A DNA stretch of 64,000 bases from Pseudoalteromonas arctica (GTDB taxonomy: Bacteria; Pseudomonadota; Gammaproteobacteria; Enterobacterales; Alteromonadaceae). The notes under the pieces are model-generated. The model worked only from the letters and a program-made list of their open reading frames with translations. It was not told where the DNA came from and did no database searches. The translations under genes and the position numbers were made by a program. Location: the NCBI RefSeq assembly GCF_012927645.1, contig NZ_JABBMT010000011.1:1-64000 (forward strand), written 5' to 3'. Below are positions 48,854-58,630 of this stretch, piece after piece (positions within the stretch are counted from its first letter, which is position 1; every line of letters starts with the position of its first letter).

Positions 48854-49558
48854 ATAATATTCGACGCTGGTTACAACTCGCACTTTTTTGATCTGCGGGG
48901 TATTTGAATCTCGGTCTATGATGCTAAATTGTCCTTGTCTTGCGGTGCGAATTTTACCAAGTTTTGACTGTGAGTCCTTGGCAAATTTTAATGCCACTTC
49001 GCGAGCTTTTTCAGTTGCTTCTTGCACCATTGCTGGTTTTATATTATTTAGCCCTGAGAACAAATATTCAATGCGGGTTTCATAATTATCTTGCACAATC
49101 GCAATGCCTTGTTTAGCTAGCTGACCCACTTTAGTTAAGGCATTTTGCACTTTATCGGGCTGCTGCGAATACACGGTAATATTAGCGCGGGCAATATAGC
49201 GAAATTGTTGATTTTCAGCGCCGTATTCCCGCGCTTGTTTATCAACAATTGATTGTCTACCTTGACTGATCTCTTGTTCATCAAAGCCATGCAGTTTTAA
49301 AAAAGCGATCACTGCGGCATTTTTCTGCTCAACGCGTTCAACTAACTTTTCGAGGTTATTGTCCGCATCACTAAATTGTACCGGCCAGATCACTGTATCA
49401 GCAGTTACTTCACGCTCAGCTAATCCTTTAACCACAACCGTACGCTCCATATTTTTTACATCAAGTGCTGCGGATTTTAAAATCCATCCGCAGCCAAGTA
49501 TGGCAACACCCAAGACAGCTGCGCCAAGCAACTGGTAATACCCATTTGACTTATTCAT
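48842..49558 (-). CDS. SIMPL (DUF541) domain protein
   Basis: The 238-residue protein has an N-terminal signal or anchor helix (YQLLGAAVLGVAILGCGWIL) and a SIMPL domain. RTVVVKGLAEREVTADTVIWPV is the domain opening; the middle ITVYSQQPDKVQNAL and the C-terminal KAREVALKFAKDSQSKLGKI complete it. The family includes E. coli YggE and the mouse interactor SIMPL; in bacteria it is periplasmic and linked to stress or uncharacterised. It is divergent from the large Pat-like gene and convergent with the frameshifted flippase. Confidence 0.88.
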   Translation of the reverse strand: MNKSNGYYQLLGAAVLGVAILGCGWILKSAALDVKNMERTVVVKGLAEREVTADTVIWPVQFSDADNNLEKLVERVEQKNAAVIAFLKLHGFDEQEISQGRQSIVDKQAREYGAENQQFRYIARANITVYSQQPDKVQNALTKVGQLAKQGIAIVQDNYETRIEYLFSGLNNIKPAMVQEATEKAREVALKFAKDSQSKLGKIRTARQGQFSIIDRDSNTPQIKKVRVVTSVEYYLSD

Positions 49559-49637
49559 TTAATGATCCTTTGATAATAATCAATTATATGTGGTTATGAT
49601 GCTCGAAAAATCCACCTAAACAGGTTACATTGAGCAT

Positions 49638-49667
49638 ATACCCAAACCACCTCAAGATGCGAGCGTC
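49638..49667. repeat. Partial copy of a dispersed MITE-like repeat
   Basis: ATACCCAAACCACCTCAAGA continuing TGCGAGCGTC matches the left end of the element at 58431-58546 in 29 of 30 bases, then diverges. It lies between the divergent SIMPL and Pat genes and may influence their promoters. Confidence 0.7.
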
Positions 49668-49728
49668 GTTAGCAAAAAGATTCTATGCATCACCTCGCTA
49701 AAAAACAAATAACTGGCAAGGAAAGACC

Positions 49729-52404
49729 ATGAGTGTAAAACGCATTAATCAGTTTTTCAACCCGACTTCGGTAGCCGTTATAGGTGCATCGAATAACGTT
49801 TCCCGGGCAGGGTTTGTAGTCATGCGCAACTTATTACAAGGCGGATTTAACGGCCCTATCATGCCAGTAAGCCCTACTAACAGCGCTGTACACGGCGTCC
49901 TGGCCTACTCGTCTATTGCAGCGCTACCGAAAATACCGGATCTTGCGGTTATTTGTACGAACAAACACACTCTACATAATATTATTGCAGAGCTGGGAGA
50001 GTTTGGCTGTAAAAATGCGATTGTGATCGCAGCCGGACTCAATCATAAACAAAAATCAGCACTGCAAGAAGCCGCAAAACAAGCCAAAGTATCGTTACTT
50101 GGCCCTAATTGTTTGGGTTTACTGATCCCCCATATTGGCCTTAATGCGAGTTTTTCTCACACTATCGCAAGCCCTGGTAAATTAGCGTTTATTTCACAAT
50201 CTGCGGCAGTATGCTCCACTATTTTAGATTGGGCAAAACATAAAGAAATTGGCTTTTCCTATTTTGTTTCTGTAGGAGACTGTTTAGATATCGACTTTGC
50301 TGAACTACTCGACTTTTTAGGTCGCGATGCAAAAACGAAGGCTATTTTGCTGTACATCGATAACATAGAGAATATCCGCAGCTTTATTTCAGCTGCCCGT
50401 GCCGCTGCGTTTAGTAAACCGGTGATCGCCATTAAAACCGGTAAAACTGCCGCCGGAGCACTCGCCGCAGAAATCCACACCGGCGGCAAGCAAAGTTCAG
50501 ATGCGGTGTATGACGCCCTATTCCAACGCGCAGGTATGTTGCGGGTAAATGATTTAACTGAACTGTTTGCTGCTACACAAACACTGGCCATGCATCCTAA
50601 ATTATTAAAGGTGGAACAACTCACCATTTTAACTAATGGCGGCGGCCCCGGCGTAATGGCCGTTGATAGCTTATTACAAAGTTCTGGTAAGCTGGCACAA
50701 TTGAGTGAAGAAACCCGTGCGGCGCTCAATAAAGTGATCCCACAATCGGATATGACCTCTAATCCGGTGGACATTTTTGGTGACTCCGTTCCGGCACGCT
50801 ACCAACAAGCCCTGGAAATTTTATTACATGCTAAGGAAGTAAAAAATCTGCTGATCATTCATACGCCATCAGCCCTTGCACCAAGTGAAGACTATGCATT
50901 AATTATCGCTGAAACGTTGAATAAACTACCGAAAATGGCGCGTCCTTATATGATCACAAATTTTATGGGGGAAGATGCCGCCTATGCAGCTCGTCGCGTG
51001 TGTAGCAACTACGGCATTCCTACCTATCGTACCCCTGAGGGTGCAGTTCGTGCTTTTATGCACTTAGTAAGCTATCGCCGTAATCAAAAACATTTAACCC
51101 AAACTCCAGAGTCAAACACCGATGACGCCAAAATCAATAAACACGCTGCAAAAGCGCTCGTAAATGAGTTTTTGGCAGAGCAACAAAGCTATTTATCAAC
51201 TCATCAAGCAAGCAAAATACTCGATCATTATGGGGTTGAATGTATTCAAACCGAAGTCGCCTACACACCAACAGAAGCCAAAGAGCAAGCCATAGAGCTA
51301 GGCTTTCCTGTAGCACTGAAACTGATCAGTCCTAGTATTCCGTCTAAATCAGAAGTCGGTGGCGTGGTACTTAACTTAAACGATGCGCAGGAAGTAGAGC
51401 AAACCGCCTTTGCAATGCTATTGAGAATAAAAAACACGTATCCCGATGCGATTATTGAAGGCTTTTCACTGCAAAAAATGGCTCCCAGAGCGGGTGCCAA
51501 TGAACTACGTATTGCGATAAAAACAGAACCGAATTTTGGTCCTGTAATACTTCTAGGAGAAGCCGGTACTGGGCTAGAGTTTGCTCAAGCAGCAGTTGCT
51601 TTACCACCTTTGAATATGAACTTAGCAAAGTATTTAATTGCTGCGGCGCATGATAAAAGCGTGCTTAAAGAGCGCATTTTGCCTGAGAAAGTTGATAAGT
51701 ATCGCCTCTGTGCACTGCTTACGCGAATTTCACAACTGGTCATTGATCAACCCGATATAACGTCGGTTGAGTTAAATCCTATTTTAGCCAGTAATGGGCA
51801 TTTTTTGGTGCTTGATGCCACCATGACGCTGAGTCACTACCAAGTACAATCACATCGTAAGCGGTTATCTATTCGCCCTTACCCGATTGAACTGGTTAAA
51901 CAAGTGACGCTGAAAAATAATACCCACGCGACACTCAGACCAATAAAACCAGAAGATGAACAAGCGCACCAAGAGTTTGATCAATCCCTAAGTAAAGAAG
52001 ATCGCTACAAACGCTTTTTTGGTGAGCTGCCGCAGTTTAACCACGATCAACTCGCTAAAATGACACAAATTGACTACGATCGTGAAATGGCATTTATTAT
52101 CACTCAAGATAACGCTACGCTTGGCGTCTCTCGGGTGTTAATGGATCCAGATAAAGTGCATGCCGAATTTGCCATTGTAGTACGCTCAAACTGCCAAGGT
52201 CTTGGCTTAGGTGGCTTATTAATGCATGCCGCCATTGAGTATTGCCAAAGCCAAGGCGTGCAATTTATTGAAGGTATCACCCTAACGGAAAATACCGGCA
52301 TGATTGAATTAGCCCGAAAGCTAGGCTTTAAGATCAGCCGCGACTTTGAAGAAGGCAGTATAAATATGGTACTTGCTTTAACTTGCAGAAACGAACACGG
52401 ATAA
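49729..52404 (+). CDS. Pat-type ADP-forming acyl-CoA synthetase-like protein with GNAT acetyltransferase domain
   Basis: The 891-residue protein is built like E. coli PatZ (YfiQ): a CoA-binding domain (residues 1-130, FNPTSVAVIGASN), a succinyl-CoA synthetase-like domain with IAIKTGKTAAGALAAEIHTGG, an ATP-grasp domain (about 480-700, GFPVALKLISPSIPSKSEVGGV), and a C-terminal GNAT domain (about 730-891, GLGLGGLLMHAAIEYC). The last is a protein lysine acetyltransferase that in E. coli regulates acetyl-CoA synthetase and others. The usual catalytic histidine site in the second domain reads ..EIHTGGKQ, so it may keep phosphohistidine chemistry. It precedes the ion-channel gene by four bases. Confidence 0.92.
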   Translation: MSVKRINQFFNPTSVAVIGASNNVSRAGFVVMRNLLQGGFNGPIMPVSPTNSAVHGVLAYSSIAALPKIPDLAVICTNKHTLHNIIAELGEFGCKNAIVIAAGLNHKQKSALQEAAKQAKVSLLGPNCLGLLIPHIGLNASFSHTIASPGKLAFISQSAAVCSTILDWAKHKEIGFSYFVSVGDCLDIDFAELLDFLGRDAKTKAILLYIDNIENIRSFISAARAAAFSKPVIAIKTGKTAAGALAAEIHTGGKQSSDAVYDALFQRAGMLRVNDLTELFAATQTLAMHPKLLKVEQLTILTNGGGPGVMAVDSLLQSSGKLAQLSEETRAALNKVIPQSDMTSNPVDIFGDSVPARYQQALEILLHAKEVKNLLIIHTPSALAPSEDYALIIAETLNKLPKMARPYMITNFMGEDAAYAARRVCSNYGIPTYRTPEGAVRAFMHLVSYRRNQKHLTQTPESNTDDAKINKHAAKALVNEFLAEQQSYLSTHQASKILDHYGVECIQTEVAYTPTEAKEQAIELGFPVALKLISPSIPSKSEVGGVVLNLNDAQEVEQTAFAMLLRIKNTYPDAIIEGFSLQKMAPRAGANELRIAIKTEPNFGPVILLGEAGTGLEFAQAAVALPPLNMNLAKYLIAAAHDKSVLKERILPEKVDKYRLCALLTRISQLVIDQPDITSVELNPILASNGHFLVLDATMTLSHYQVQSHRKRLSIRPYPIELVKQVTLKNNTHATLRPIKPEDEQAHQEFDQSLSKEDRYKRFFGELPQFNHDQLAKMTQIDYDREMAFIITQDNATLGVSRVLMDPDKVHAEFAIVVRSNCQGLGLGGLLMHAAIEYCQSQGVQFIEGITLTENTGMIELARKLGFKISRDFEEGSINMVLALTCRNEHG

Positions 52405-52408
52405 TAAT

Positions 52409-53368
52409 TTGGATAATTTACGTAAACGCACAGCGCTATTTTTTGAAGGTAATGGGGAATACCGTAAGACGGGTCACTATATCGATATATTTCTAATATC
52501 GCTGATCATGATTAACGTCGTTGCGATTGTGCTTGAATCAATTGCGAGTTTAGCTCAGCAATATAAGCATGAATTTTTAATATTAGAGTTAGGCTCAGTG
52601 ATCATATTTGCTATCGAGTATTTACTTCGCCTTTGGTCATGCGTAGAACGTGCCGAGTACAAAAGCTTAGACTGTGGTAATTTTCAACGCCGTTTAAAAT
52701 ATTTACTGTCCCCTTTAGCTTTAATTGATCTCATGGCAATTCTGCCTACGATCTTAATGATGTTTATCACCTTTGATTTGCGTTTTTTGAGAGTCCTCAG
52801 GCTACTACGTGTTTTTAAGCTCACTCGTTACTCACGAGCAATGCAGCTACTTTTACAATCATTTCGTGATGAAAGCAGTTCACTTTTGGCCGCATTCTTT
52901 ATAATGGCAGTGGTGCTAATTTTAGCTTCCTGCGGAATTTACTTAATTGAACACGCTGTACAACCGGATAAATTTGGCTCCATTCCCGATGCCATGTGGT
53001 GGGCAATGGCAACGCTGACCACTGTAGGTTATGGTGACGTTGTGCCAGTAACAGCGCTGGGGCGTTTCTTTGGCGGCGTGATCACATTACTGAGTATGGG
53101 AATGGTAGCAATACCCACCGGCTTATTAGCTTCGAGCTTCTCTGAACAGCTACGTAAACGTAGGATCATGTTTAGTGATGCGGTGCATGAATGTCTGCAT
53201 GATGGCGAGCTAGATGGTAAACTAGATGATGCGCAACTGGAACACCTAGAGAATTTGCGCTGTAAGCTTGGTTTAAGTAAGCAAGAAGCAAACAAAGCAG
53301 TTAAGTATCAACTTAGTGCACGCACTAAAAACCTTTATTGTCGTCACTGCGGTGAACGCCAAGACTAG
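52409..53368 (+). CDS. Voltage-gated potassium-type ion channel
   Basis: The 319-residue inner-membrane protein has six membrane segments (about residues 25-240). The fourth carries repeated arginines (DLRFLRVLRLLRVFKLTRYSRA), the voltage sensor. The selectivity filter TLTTVGYGDVVP (about residue 211) points to potassium. The cytoplasmic tail has CRHCGERQD, half of a possible zinc ribbon. The start is a TTG five bases after the Pat-like stop, close to the GGATAATAATT ribosome-site-like sequence. The tight spacing suggests cotranscription. Confidence 0.93.
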   Translation: MDNLRKRTALFFEGNGEYRKTGHYIDIFLISLIMINVVAIVLESIASLAQQYKHEFLILELGSVIIFAIEYLLRLWSCVERAEYKSLDCGNFQRRLKYLLSPLALIDLMAILPTILMMFITFDLRFLRVLRLLRVFKLTRYSRAMQLLLQSFRDESSSLLAAFFIMAVVLILASCGIYLIEHAVQPDKFGSIPDAMWWAMATLTTVGYGDVVPVTALGRFFGGVITLLSMGMVAIPTGLLASSFSEQLRKRRIMFSDAVHECLHDGELDGKLDDAQLEHLENLRCKLGLSKQEANKAVKYQLSARTKNLYCRHCGERQD

Positions 53369-53482
53369 ATATAGCTTCTAGTTAAAATTTCAAGTATTTA
53401 GGGCATCAACACCCCGATTGGTTGAATTGTGGTGTTGAGTCTCAAAAGCGTTATGACTCAGCAAATAAAACCCAAGCTAGCA

Positions 53483-56400
53483 CTAGTCTTCGTTCAACAA
53501 CGACTGCCAGTCTTTATTTAATAGTGCGCTTACATCATCTCCTGGGATTGCTTTACTGAATAAATAGCCCTGAAATAAATTACAGCCTAAGTTACGCAGA
53601 AAGGTCAATTGTTGCTTAGTTTCAACGCCTTCTGCGACGCATTCTTTGCCTAAGTTTTTCGCCAATGCGAGTATTGACTGAATAATCGCTTCATCATCAC
53701 TATCTATACCAATATCGGTGACAAAGCTACGATCAATTTTCAGTACATCAATCGGAAAGCGTTTTAAATAGGTGAGTGACGCATAACCTGTACCAAAGTC
53801 ATCCATATATAAGCGACAGCCTAATTGTTTCAACTTTAACATGCTGGTTAACGCTTGTGAGGAGTCATGCATCAGCACTGATTCTGTAATTTCAAACACC
53901 ACAGAGCTGGCTGATACATCAGCATTAATTAACGCACTGCGAATTTCATCAACTAAATTTTTATACTCAAAATCCAGTGCTGACAGGTTGATAGAAATAT
54001 ATAAATCAGCTCTTTGCTGTTGCCATTGTTTAAGCTCTATCAGTGCTCTAGCTAATGTTTGCAACATAATTTTTGTGATCAAACCGATACTCTCAGCAGC
54101 AAGCGCAAACTCTTGTGTTTCATAACTGTTATTTTCTGGCCATCGCAGCAATACTTCTAGCCCTTCAGCCTGATAAGTTTTAGCGTTAACAATCACTTGG
54201 TAATGATTACAAAACGCATGATTTTGGTAGGCCTGAGTTAATTGTGACTCTAAATGCAGTGAGCGCTGTACATGCTGATTCATTTCTTGTTTGTAAAATT
54301 GATAACAACCTTCCAAGCTCTTTTTCGAATGGTACAGTGCAATATCAGCCGCTTTAATTAAACTTTTCGCACTGAGTGCATCATCAGGCGAAATCGCCAC
54401 GCCAATACTTAAACTGACACTAATCGCCTGATTGTTAATAATGATATTGTCATTCAAGCTGGCCATCAACTTAACGCACAGTAAAACAACTTCTTCGATT
54501 TGTTGAATACCCTCGACTAACAGCATAAACTCATCACCACTAAAACGGGCTACACTGTCTTTCGCCTGTACACGCGATTTGATCCGCAGTGCCACTGTCT
54601 TTATTATCTCATCAGCGGCTTCATGGCCTAGTGAGTCATTAAAATACTTAAAGCGTTTGATATTAATATTAAGTAACGCGACTTTTAAATTTTTGCCTTT
54701 AGCCTGTTCAAGTGCGTGTTCAACTCGGTCATTAAATAAAGTACGATTTGGTAACCCTGTTAAACTGTCGTAATTTGCTAATAAAAACAATTCATTTTCA
54801 GCTGATTTTTGGGCATTAATATCAGTCAGAATAACCACATAGCTTTCTAGACGTTGCTCTGTATCAGCCACCGCACTAATTTTAATAAGCACATGACGCG
54901 GCTCGCCATTCGCCAAGCAAACGGTATCTTCTGCAGAAAAATGTTCACCAGCTTGCAGCTCTTTCATTACACGTAAATAGTTAACCCTTACAGCACGACT
55001 TAACCCTAGCCGTAATGAACAGCTAGAACGGTAATCAACAGGAAAGTTAAATGCACTCTGCAGTGCTTTGTTAGTAGCTAAAATACGTAAACTTTTATCC
55101 AGAATAAATACCCAATCGCGGGTTTGTTCAAATGCAGCGCCAAATAAACGGGCATGTTCTTCAAACACTAACTCACGGGTCATATTGGTATAAGTGCCGG
55201 CCACTTTCTCGGGGGTGCTTCCTTGCCAAGCCACCACTTTGCCGAAATCTTTATACCAGCGCCAATAACCTAATTTATGGCGTAAACGATAGGTGCAGTT
55301 AAAATAGCCTTTTTCGGTGGATAAAAATTCTAACCATTCAATCCGGAAATTTTGTTTATCTTTAGGATGAATTTTTGCTAAATAATCATCTAAATTAACC
55401 GATTCAACATCATAATCTAACTCATTTTTAAGTCGTGGTTGATAAATGATTGGACTTGAAGACTGCCAATCCCACACCCCTGAACGACTCCCTTCTAATG
55501 CTAATTTTAAGCGTGCTTCACTTTCTTGACTTTCTCTGTGGGCTGCTAATAATAATTGCTGAATTCGATTGCGGCGTATTATCCACACTGTAACTAATCC
55601 AAAAAATACCAATGCATAAAGCACTATAAACTGAGGAGCGCGCCATAGCGGATATTTAACCACTATATCCAGCACGGCCGGTTTTGTGTAGTCGCCAGTA
55701 AGCGGATCTTTAGCCCAAATTTTTAATTGGTATTTGCCAGGATTAAGTTTTGGAAATAGCACTCGGTTATTATTACGGGTATAAGATTTTTGCCCACCAG
55801 AGAGTTGATACTCGTAAATAATACGTTCCTGATAATTAAATGCCATTGCCGAAAAGGCCACCTCAAGACCTATATCATCGTGCTTTAAGGTAATTGTTTC
55901 TATTGGTTGTTTAAGATCCGTAGATAATTCACGAGACATCAAATCAATGCTGGTTATATTTACGTGATCAATTAAGCCATGCCTAGGTTGATTATCATTT
56001 GGGTAAAAATAACTAAATCCTTTTAACGTCCCATAGGCAATTTGGCCAGTTTTTAAACGCGTAAATGCACCACTATTAAATTCAGTAGAAACCAAACCTT
56101 CTGAAGTCGTAAATTGTTGGAAGTGTTTGTTTTCTGGATTTAATCGCCAGATCCCTTTATGACTGCTCATCCAAATCATTCCAGCATCATCTAACACCAT
56201 ATCGTACAATAAAGTTCCGAGCTTATTTTTACCTAAATCTATGGTATACAGCAGCTTGTAATTTGATGCATCTAGACCAATTAAGCCAAAATTAGATAAC
56301 GAGATCCACAATATATTATTATTATCAACAACATAAGACATCACATTAACGGCTACATTTTCATGTTGCTGTGGCACGGTATAGATTTTTGTTAAAGCAA

Positions 56401-57991
56401 ATGAGTTTGGATCAACCTGATAAAGTACCCCTGCATTATAAAATAGCGGGGAGTCAAGCTTAGTAGATAAAGGTGGTAAGAAGCCATAAGCCAAAAACGG
56501 TTCAAACTCTTCAAATTCACCACCTAAAGGAGTGATCTTTTGGCTGTCGATATTATAAACAAACATGCCATGATCAGAATGAACATAAAATAATTCACCA
56601 TTTGGCATCAATACTGAGCCATGTACCCAGCCCGTGATCAGGTGCTGCTGGCTTGGGTCGGCTGTTGTCGCTGGGAAAATTTCATAGCTATGCGGATCAA
56701 AACTAAAAATCCCGCGATTAGTGCGCAGCCACAATTTATCTTTGTAGGGAGTAATAGCGTAGATATTAAATTCGGTGGTAAATAAATCAGCTTGATAGTC
56801 TTTTAAAAACACTTGTCCTTGATTAGTTTTTAAATCAACCGCAGTTAAGCCATTATGAGTTGCTAACCAGAGTTTATCTTCATATTCGGTTATGCCCCAA
56901 ATAGAAGGGTGCGATAAACCATCACCGGATAGCATACTGGCATTAACATTTTCAAAATGATAATTCTCATAAGGTAAATAAAATGCCCCATCACTTTTAG
57001 TAGCTGTCCACATAGCGCCGTTACTATCTTTGACAATATCGATAACACTTGGATCTGTCAGTGAGTATTTACTTTCTTTTAATCTATTATTTTTAGTCAG
57101 CTCACCGCTGTTCAAATCGAGACTAAATAAACCTTTATCGGTGCCCAGATCAAGTACCCCATGGTCATTTATTATTTTCCAAATATTAAGATCATTCAAT
57201 ACGGTTTTATTTTTAAAAGGCACATCTGGACGCTCAAACATACTCGGTAAATCACTAATATCAACTTGATATAAACCGCGTACGGCGCCCACTAACAGTT
57301 GCTCATTTTCGCCGATTGCAAACGATTTTACATAATTTTGATATACGTGGTCTGGAGCTGTGCTTAAATGCTCTAATTTTCGGTATTGCCCAGTCGCTAT
57401 ATGATAGACATATGCGCCAGTACTAGCGGCAATAAAAATATAACCTTTGTAATGTAATAAATTGCGGATCACGGTATTGCGGGAGCGCTCTGGTAATTCA
57501 AAAATAGTCTCAATTTGGCCGGTCGCTAAATCAAGGCGAGCAAAGTCCCAACCACGGCCAATCCATAATGACTTATTATCGGTGGCAACCATACTAAATA
57601 CTGACTGACTTAAAACTTGCTCTTCACTGGTAGGTTTTGATAAAAATTGTTGGTAGCTATCGGTCCTTGGATCATAGCGAAATAGCCCTGCAATTAACGA
57701 CGCAATCCAAATATAACCATCTGGGTCTTGATATATAAGGTCAATAATTGCTTCATCTAGCTCACCATTAGGCCCAGCGATATGTACCACCTGATAGCCA
57801 TCGTAACGATTTAACCCCCCTTCAGTTGCTAACCAAAGATAGCCGCTTTTATCTATCAACATGGTACTAACATAGCTTTGTGATAAACCTTCACTTGGCG
57901 ATAAACGTTTTACCTGCGCCATAGCAACTTGACTAGCAACAACTGAGGTGGCTAACAAAAAGAATATACAAGTCTTAAACCATTGACCCAT
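53483..57991 (-). CDS. Sensor with two-component-regulator propeller, PAS, GGDEF and EAL domains
   Basis: The 1502-residue membrane protein has a signal peptide, about fourteen propeller repeats of the type LWLATEGGLNRYD (residues 30-690), a Y_Y_Y domain (LKIWAKDPLTGDYT, about 760), one membrane helix (about 790-812), two PAS-like regions (850-1060), then GGDEF (SGDEF near 1150) and EAL (EVLLRW near 1280 with MDDFGTGYASL). The GGDEF core is a permitted variant but lacks the RxxD inhibition site. The EAL catalytic residues look intact. It likely senses a periplasmic signal and changes cyclic-di-GMP; direction of net activity is uncertain. It stands alone. Confidence 0.9.
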   Translation of the reverse strand: MGQWFKTCIFFLLATSVVASQVAMAQVKRLSPSEGLSQSYVSTMLIDKSGYLWLATEGGLNRYDGYQVVHIAGPNGELDEAIIDLIYQDPDGYIWIASLIAGLFRYDPRTDSYQQFLSKPTSEEQVLSQSVFSMVATDNKSLWIGRGWDFARLDLATGQIETIFELPERSRNTVIRNLLHYKGYIFIAASTGAYVYHIATGQYRKLEHLSTAPDHVYQNYVKSFAIGENEQLLVGAVRGLYQVDISDLPSMFERPDVPFKNKTVLNDLNIWKIINDHGVLDLGTDKGLFSLDLNSGELTKNNRLKESKYSLTDPSVIDIVKDSNGAMWTATKSDGAFYLPYENYHFENVNASMLSGDGLSHPSIWGITEYEDKLWLATHNGLTAVDLKTNQGQVFLKDYQADLFTTEFNIYAITPYKDKLWLRTNRGIFSFDPHSYEIFPATTADPSQQHLITGWVHGSVLMPNGELFYVHSDHGMFVYNIDSQKITPLGGEFEEFEPFLAYGFLPPLSTKLDSPLFYNAGVLYQVDPNSFALTKIYTVPQQHENVAVNVMSYVVDNNNILWISLSNFGLIGLDASNYKLLYTIDLGKNKLGTLLYDMVLDDAGMIWMSSHKGIWRLNPENKHFQQFTTSEGLVSTEFNSGAFTRLKTGQIAYGTLKGFSYFYPNDNQPRHGLIDHVNITSIDLMSRELSTDLKQPIETITLKHDDIGLEVAFSAMAFNYQERIIYEYQLSGGQKSYTRNNNRVLFPKLNPGKYQLKIWAKDPLTGDYTKPAVLDIVVKYPLWRAPQFIVLYALVFFGLVTVWIIRRNRIQQLLLAAHRESQESEARLKLALEGSRSGVWDWQSSSPIIYQPRLKNELDYDVESVNLDDYLAKIHPKDKQNFRIEWLEFLSTEKGYFNCTYRLRHKLGYWRWYKDFGKVVAWQGSTPEKVAGTYTNMTRELVFEEHARLFGAAFEQTRDWVFILDKSLRILATNKALQSAFNFPVDYRSSCSLRLGLSRAVRVNYLRVMKELQAGEHFSAEDTVCLANGEPRHVLIKISAVADTEQRLESYVVILTDINAQKSAENELFLLANYDSLTGLPNRTLFNDRVEHALEQAKGKNLKVALLNINIKRFKYFNDSLGHEAADEIIKTVALRIKSRVQAKDSVARFSGDEFMLLVEGIQQIEEVVLLCVKLMASLNDNIIINNQAISVSLSIGVAISPDDALSAKSLIKAADIALYHSKKSLEGCYQFYKQEMNQHVQRSLHLESQLTQAYQNHAFCNHYQVIVNAKTYQAEGLEVLLRWPENNSYETQEFALAAESIGLITKIMLQTLARALIELKQWQQQRADLYISINLSALDFEYKNLVDEIRSALINADVSASSVVFEITESVLMHDSSQALTSMLKLKQLGCRLYMDDFGTGYASLTYLKRFPIDVLKIDRSFVTDIGIDSDDEAIIQSILALAKNLGKECVAEGVETKQQLTFLRNLGCNLFQGYLFSKAIPGDDVSALLNKDWQSLLNED

Positions 57992-58174
57992 TTAAATTTC
58001 CACGTAGTTGTTTTAACAAATTAATTCTGCAAGCCGCGACAATTACAAAGTAATGATAAACGCCCCACACTTGATCTTGTCTGGTTGCCCAGCCTCAGGC
58101 TTTGTATTGATCATAAAACTTATTCACTAAAGGAGTTTTAAGTAGCTCTAAGCATTCAAAACGCAATACCATCA

Positions 58175-58378
58175 TTAACTTTGCATCATCGCTAAATATT
58201 GTTCGAATTGCTGCTTCAAAAACATCTGCTCTGCCACTGGGCGACTATGAATTGTATTGTATATTTGCTCACGAGTACTTTTACCACGTTTTATTTGATA
58301 AGCCCAAAACGATGCCTCGTAATCCAATTGAATTTGATATTTTTGTTCACGCGGTAGTAAGCATAAGTTAAACGACAT
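58175..58378 (-). CDS. Small conserved-looking protein, possibly DUF3283
   Basis: This 67-residue cytoplasmic protein begins MSFNLCLLPREQKYQIQLDYEA and continues with WAYQIKRGKSTREQIYNTI, a helical pattern that reminds me of the gammaproteobacterial DUF3283 family. I am not certain. It is charged, without membrane helix. It is preceded by the MITE-like repeat and stands alone in a gene-poor stretch. Only the length and pattern support it; no strong ribosome binding site is seen before the ATG. Confidence 0.5.
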   Translation of the reverse strand: MSFNLCLLPREQKYQIQLDYEASFWAYQIKRGKSTREQIYNTIHSRPVAEQMFLKQQFEQYLAMMQS

Positions 58379-58430
58379 AAATTACCAGCTATTACTAATC
58401 ATATTAATACCCAGAGTATAACAAACAACT

Positions 58431-58546
58431 ATGCCCAAACCACCTCAAGATGCGAGCGTCATTGGAATGACAAGCGATTTAGGCAAGACATTGATATTAA
58501 GCCCCTGGGAAACGTTGAATTCTGTATCCTGAGGTGGCTTGGGTAT
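58431..58546. mobile_element. MITE-like repeat with terminal inverted repeats
   Basis: The element of 116 bp begins ATGCCCAAACCACCTCAAGA and ends, read on the other strand, ATACCCAAGCCACCTCAGGA: about 17 of 20 bases identical. It contains no gene. A 30-base copy of its left end is at 49638-49667. Non-coding elements of this sort move using a transposase elsewhere. It lies between two small divergent genes. Confidence 0.75.
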
Positions 58547-58630
58547 AAATAAAAGAGTCACGGCTAAACTTGCGCTTTTTAGCTTTTAAACGTAGATTGG
58601 TAGTGTTTTTAGTCTTGATATGGAAACGCT

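Noticed and set aside
53406-53438. Inverted repeat TCAACACC and GGTGTTGA with a 17-base loop
   Set aside because: Short arms and long loop with no T-run in a 114-base gap between convergent genes; could be chance or a weak terminator.
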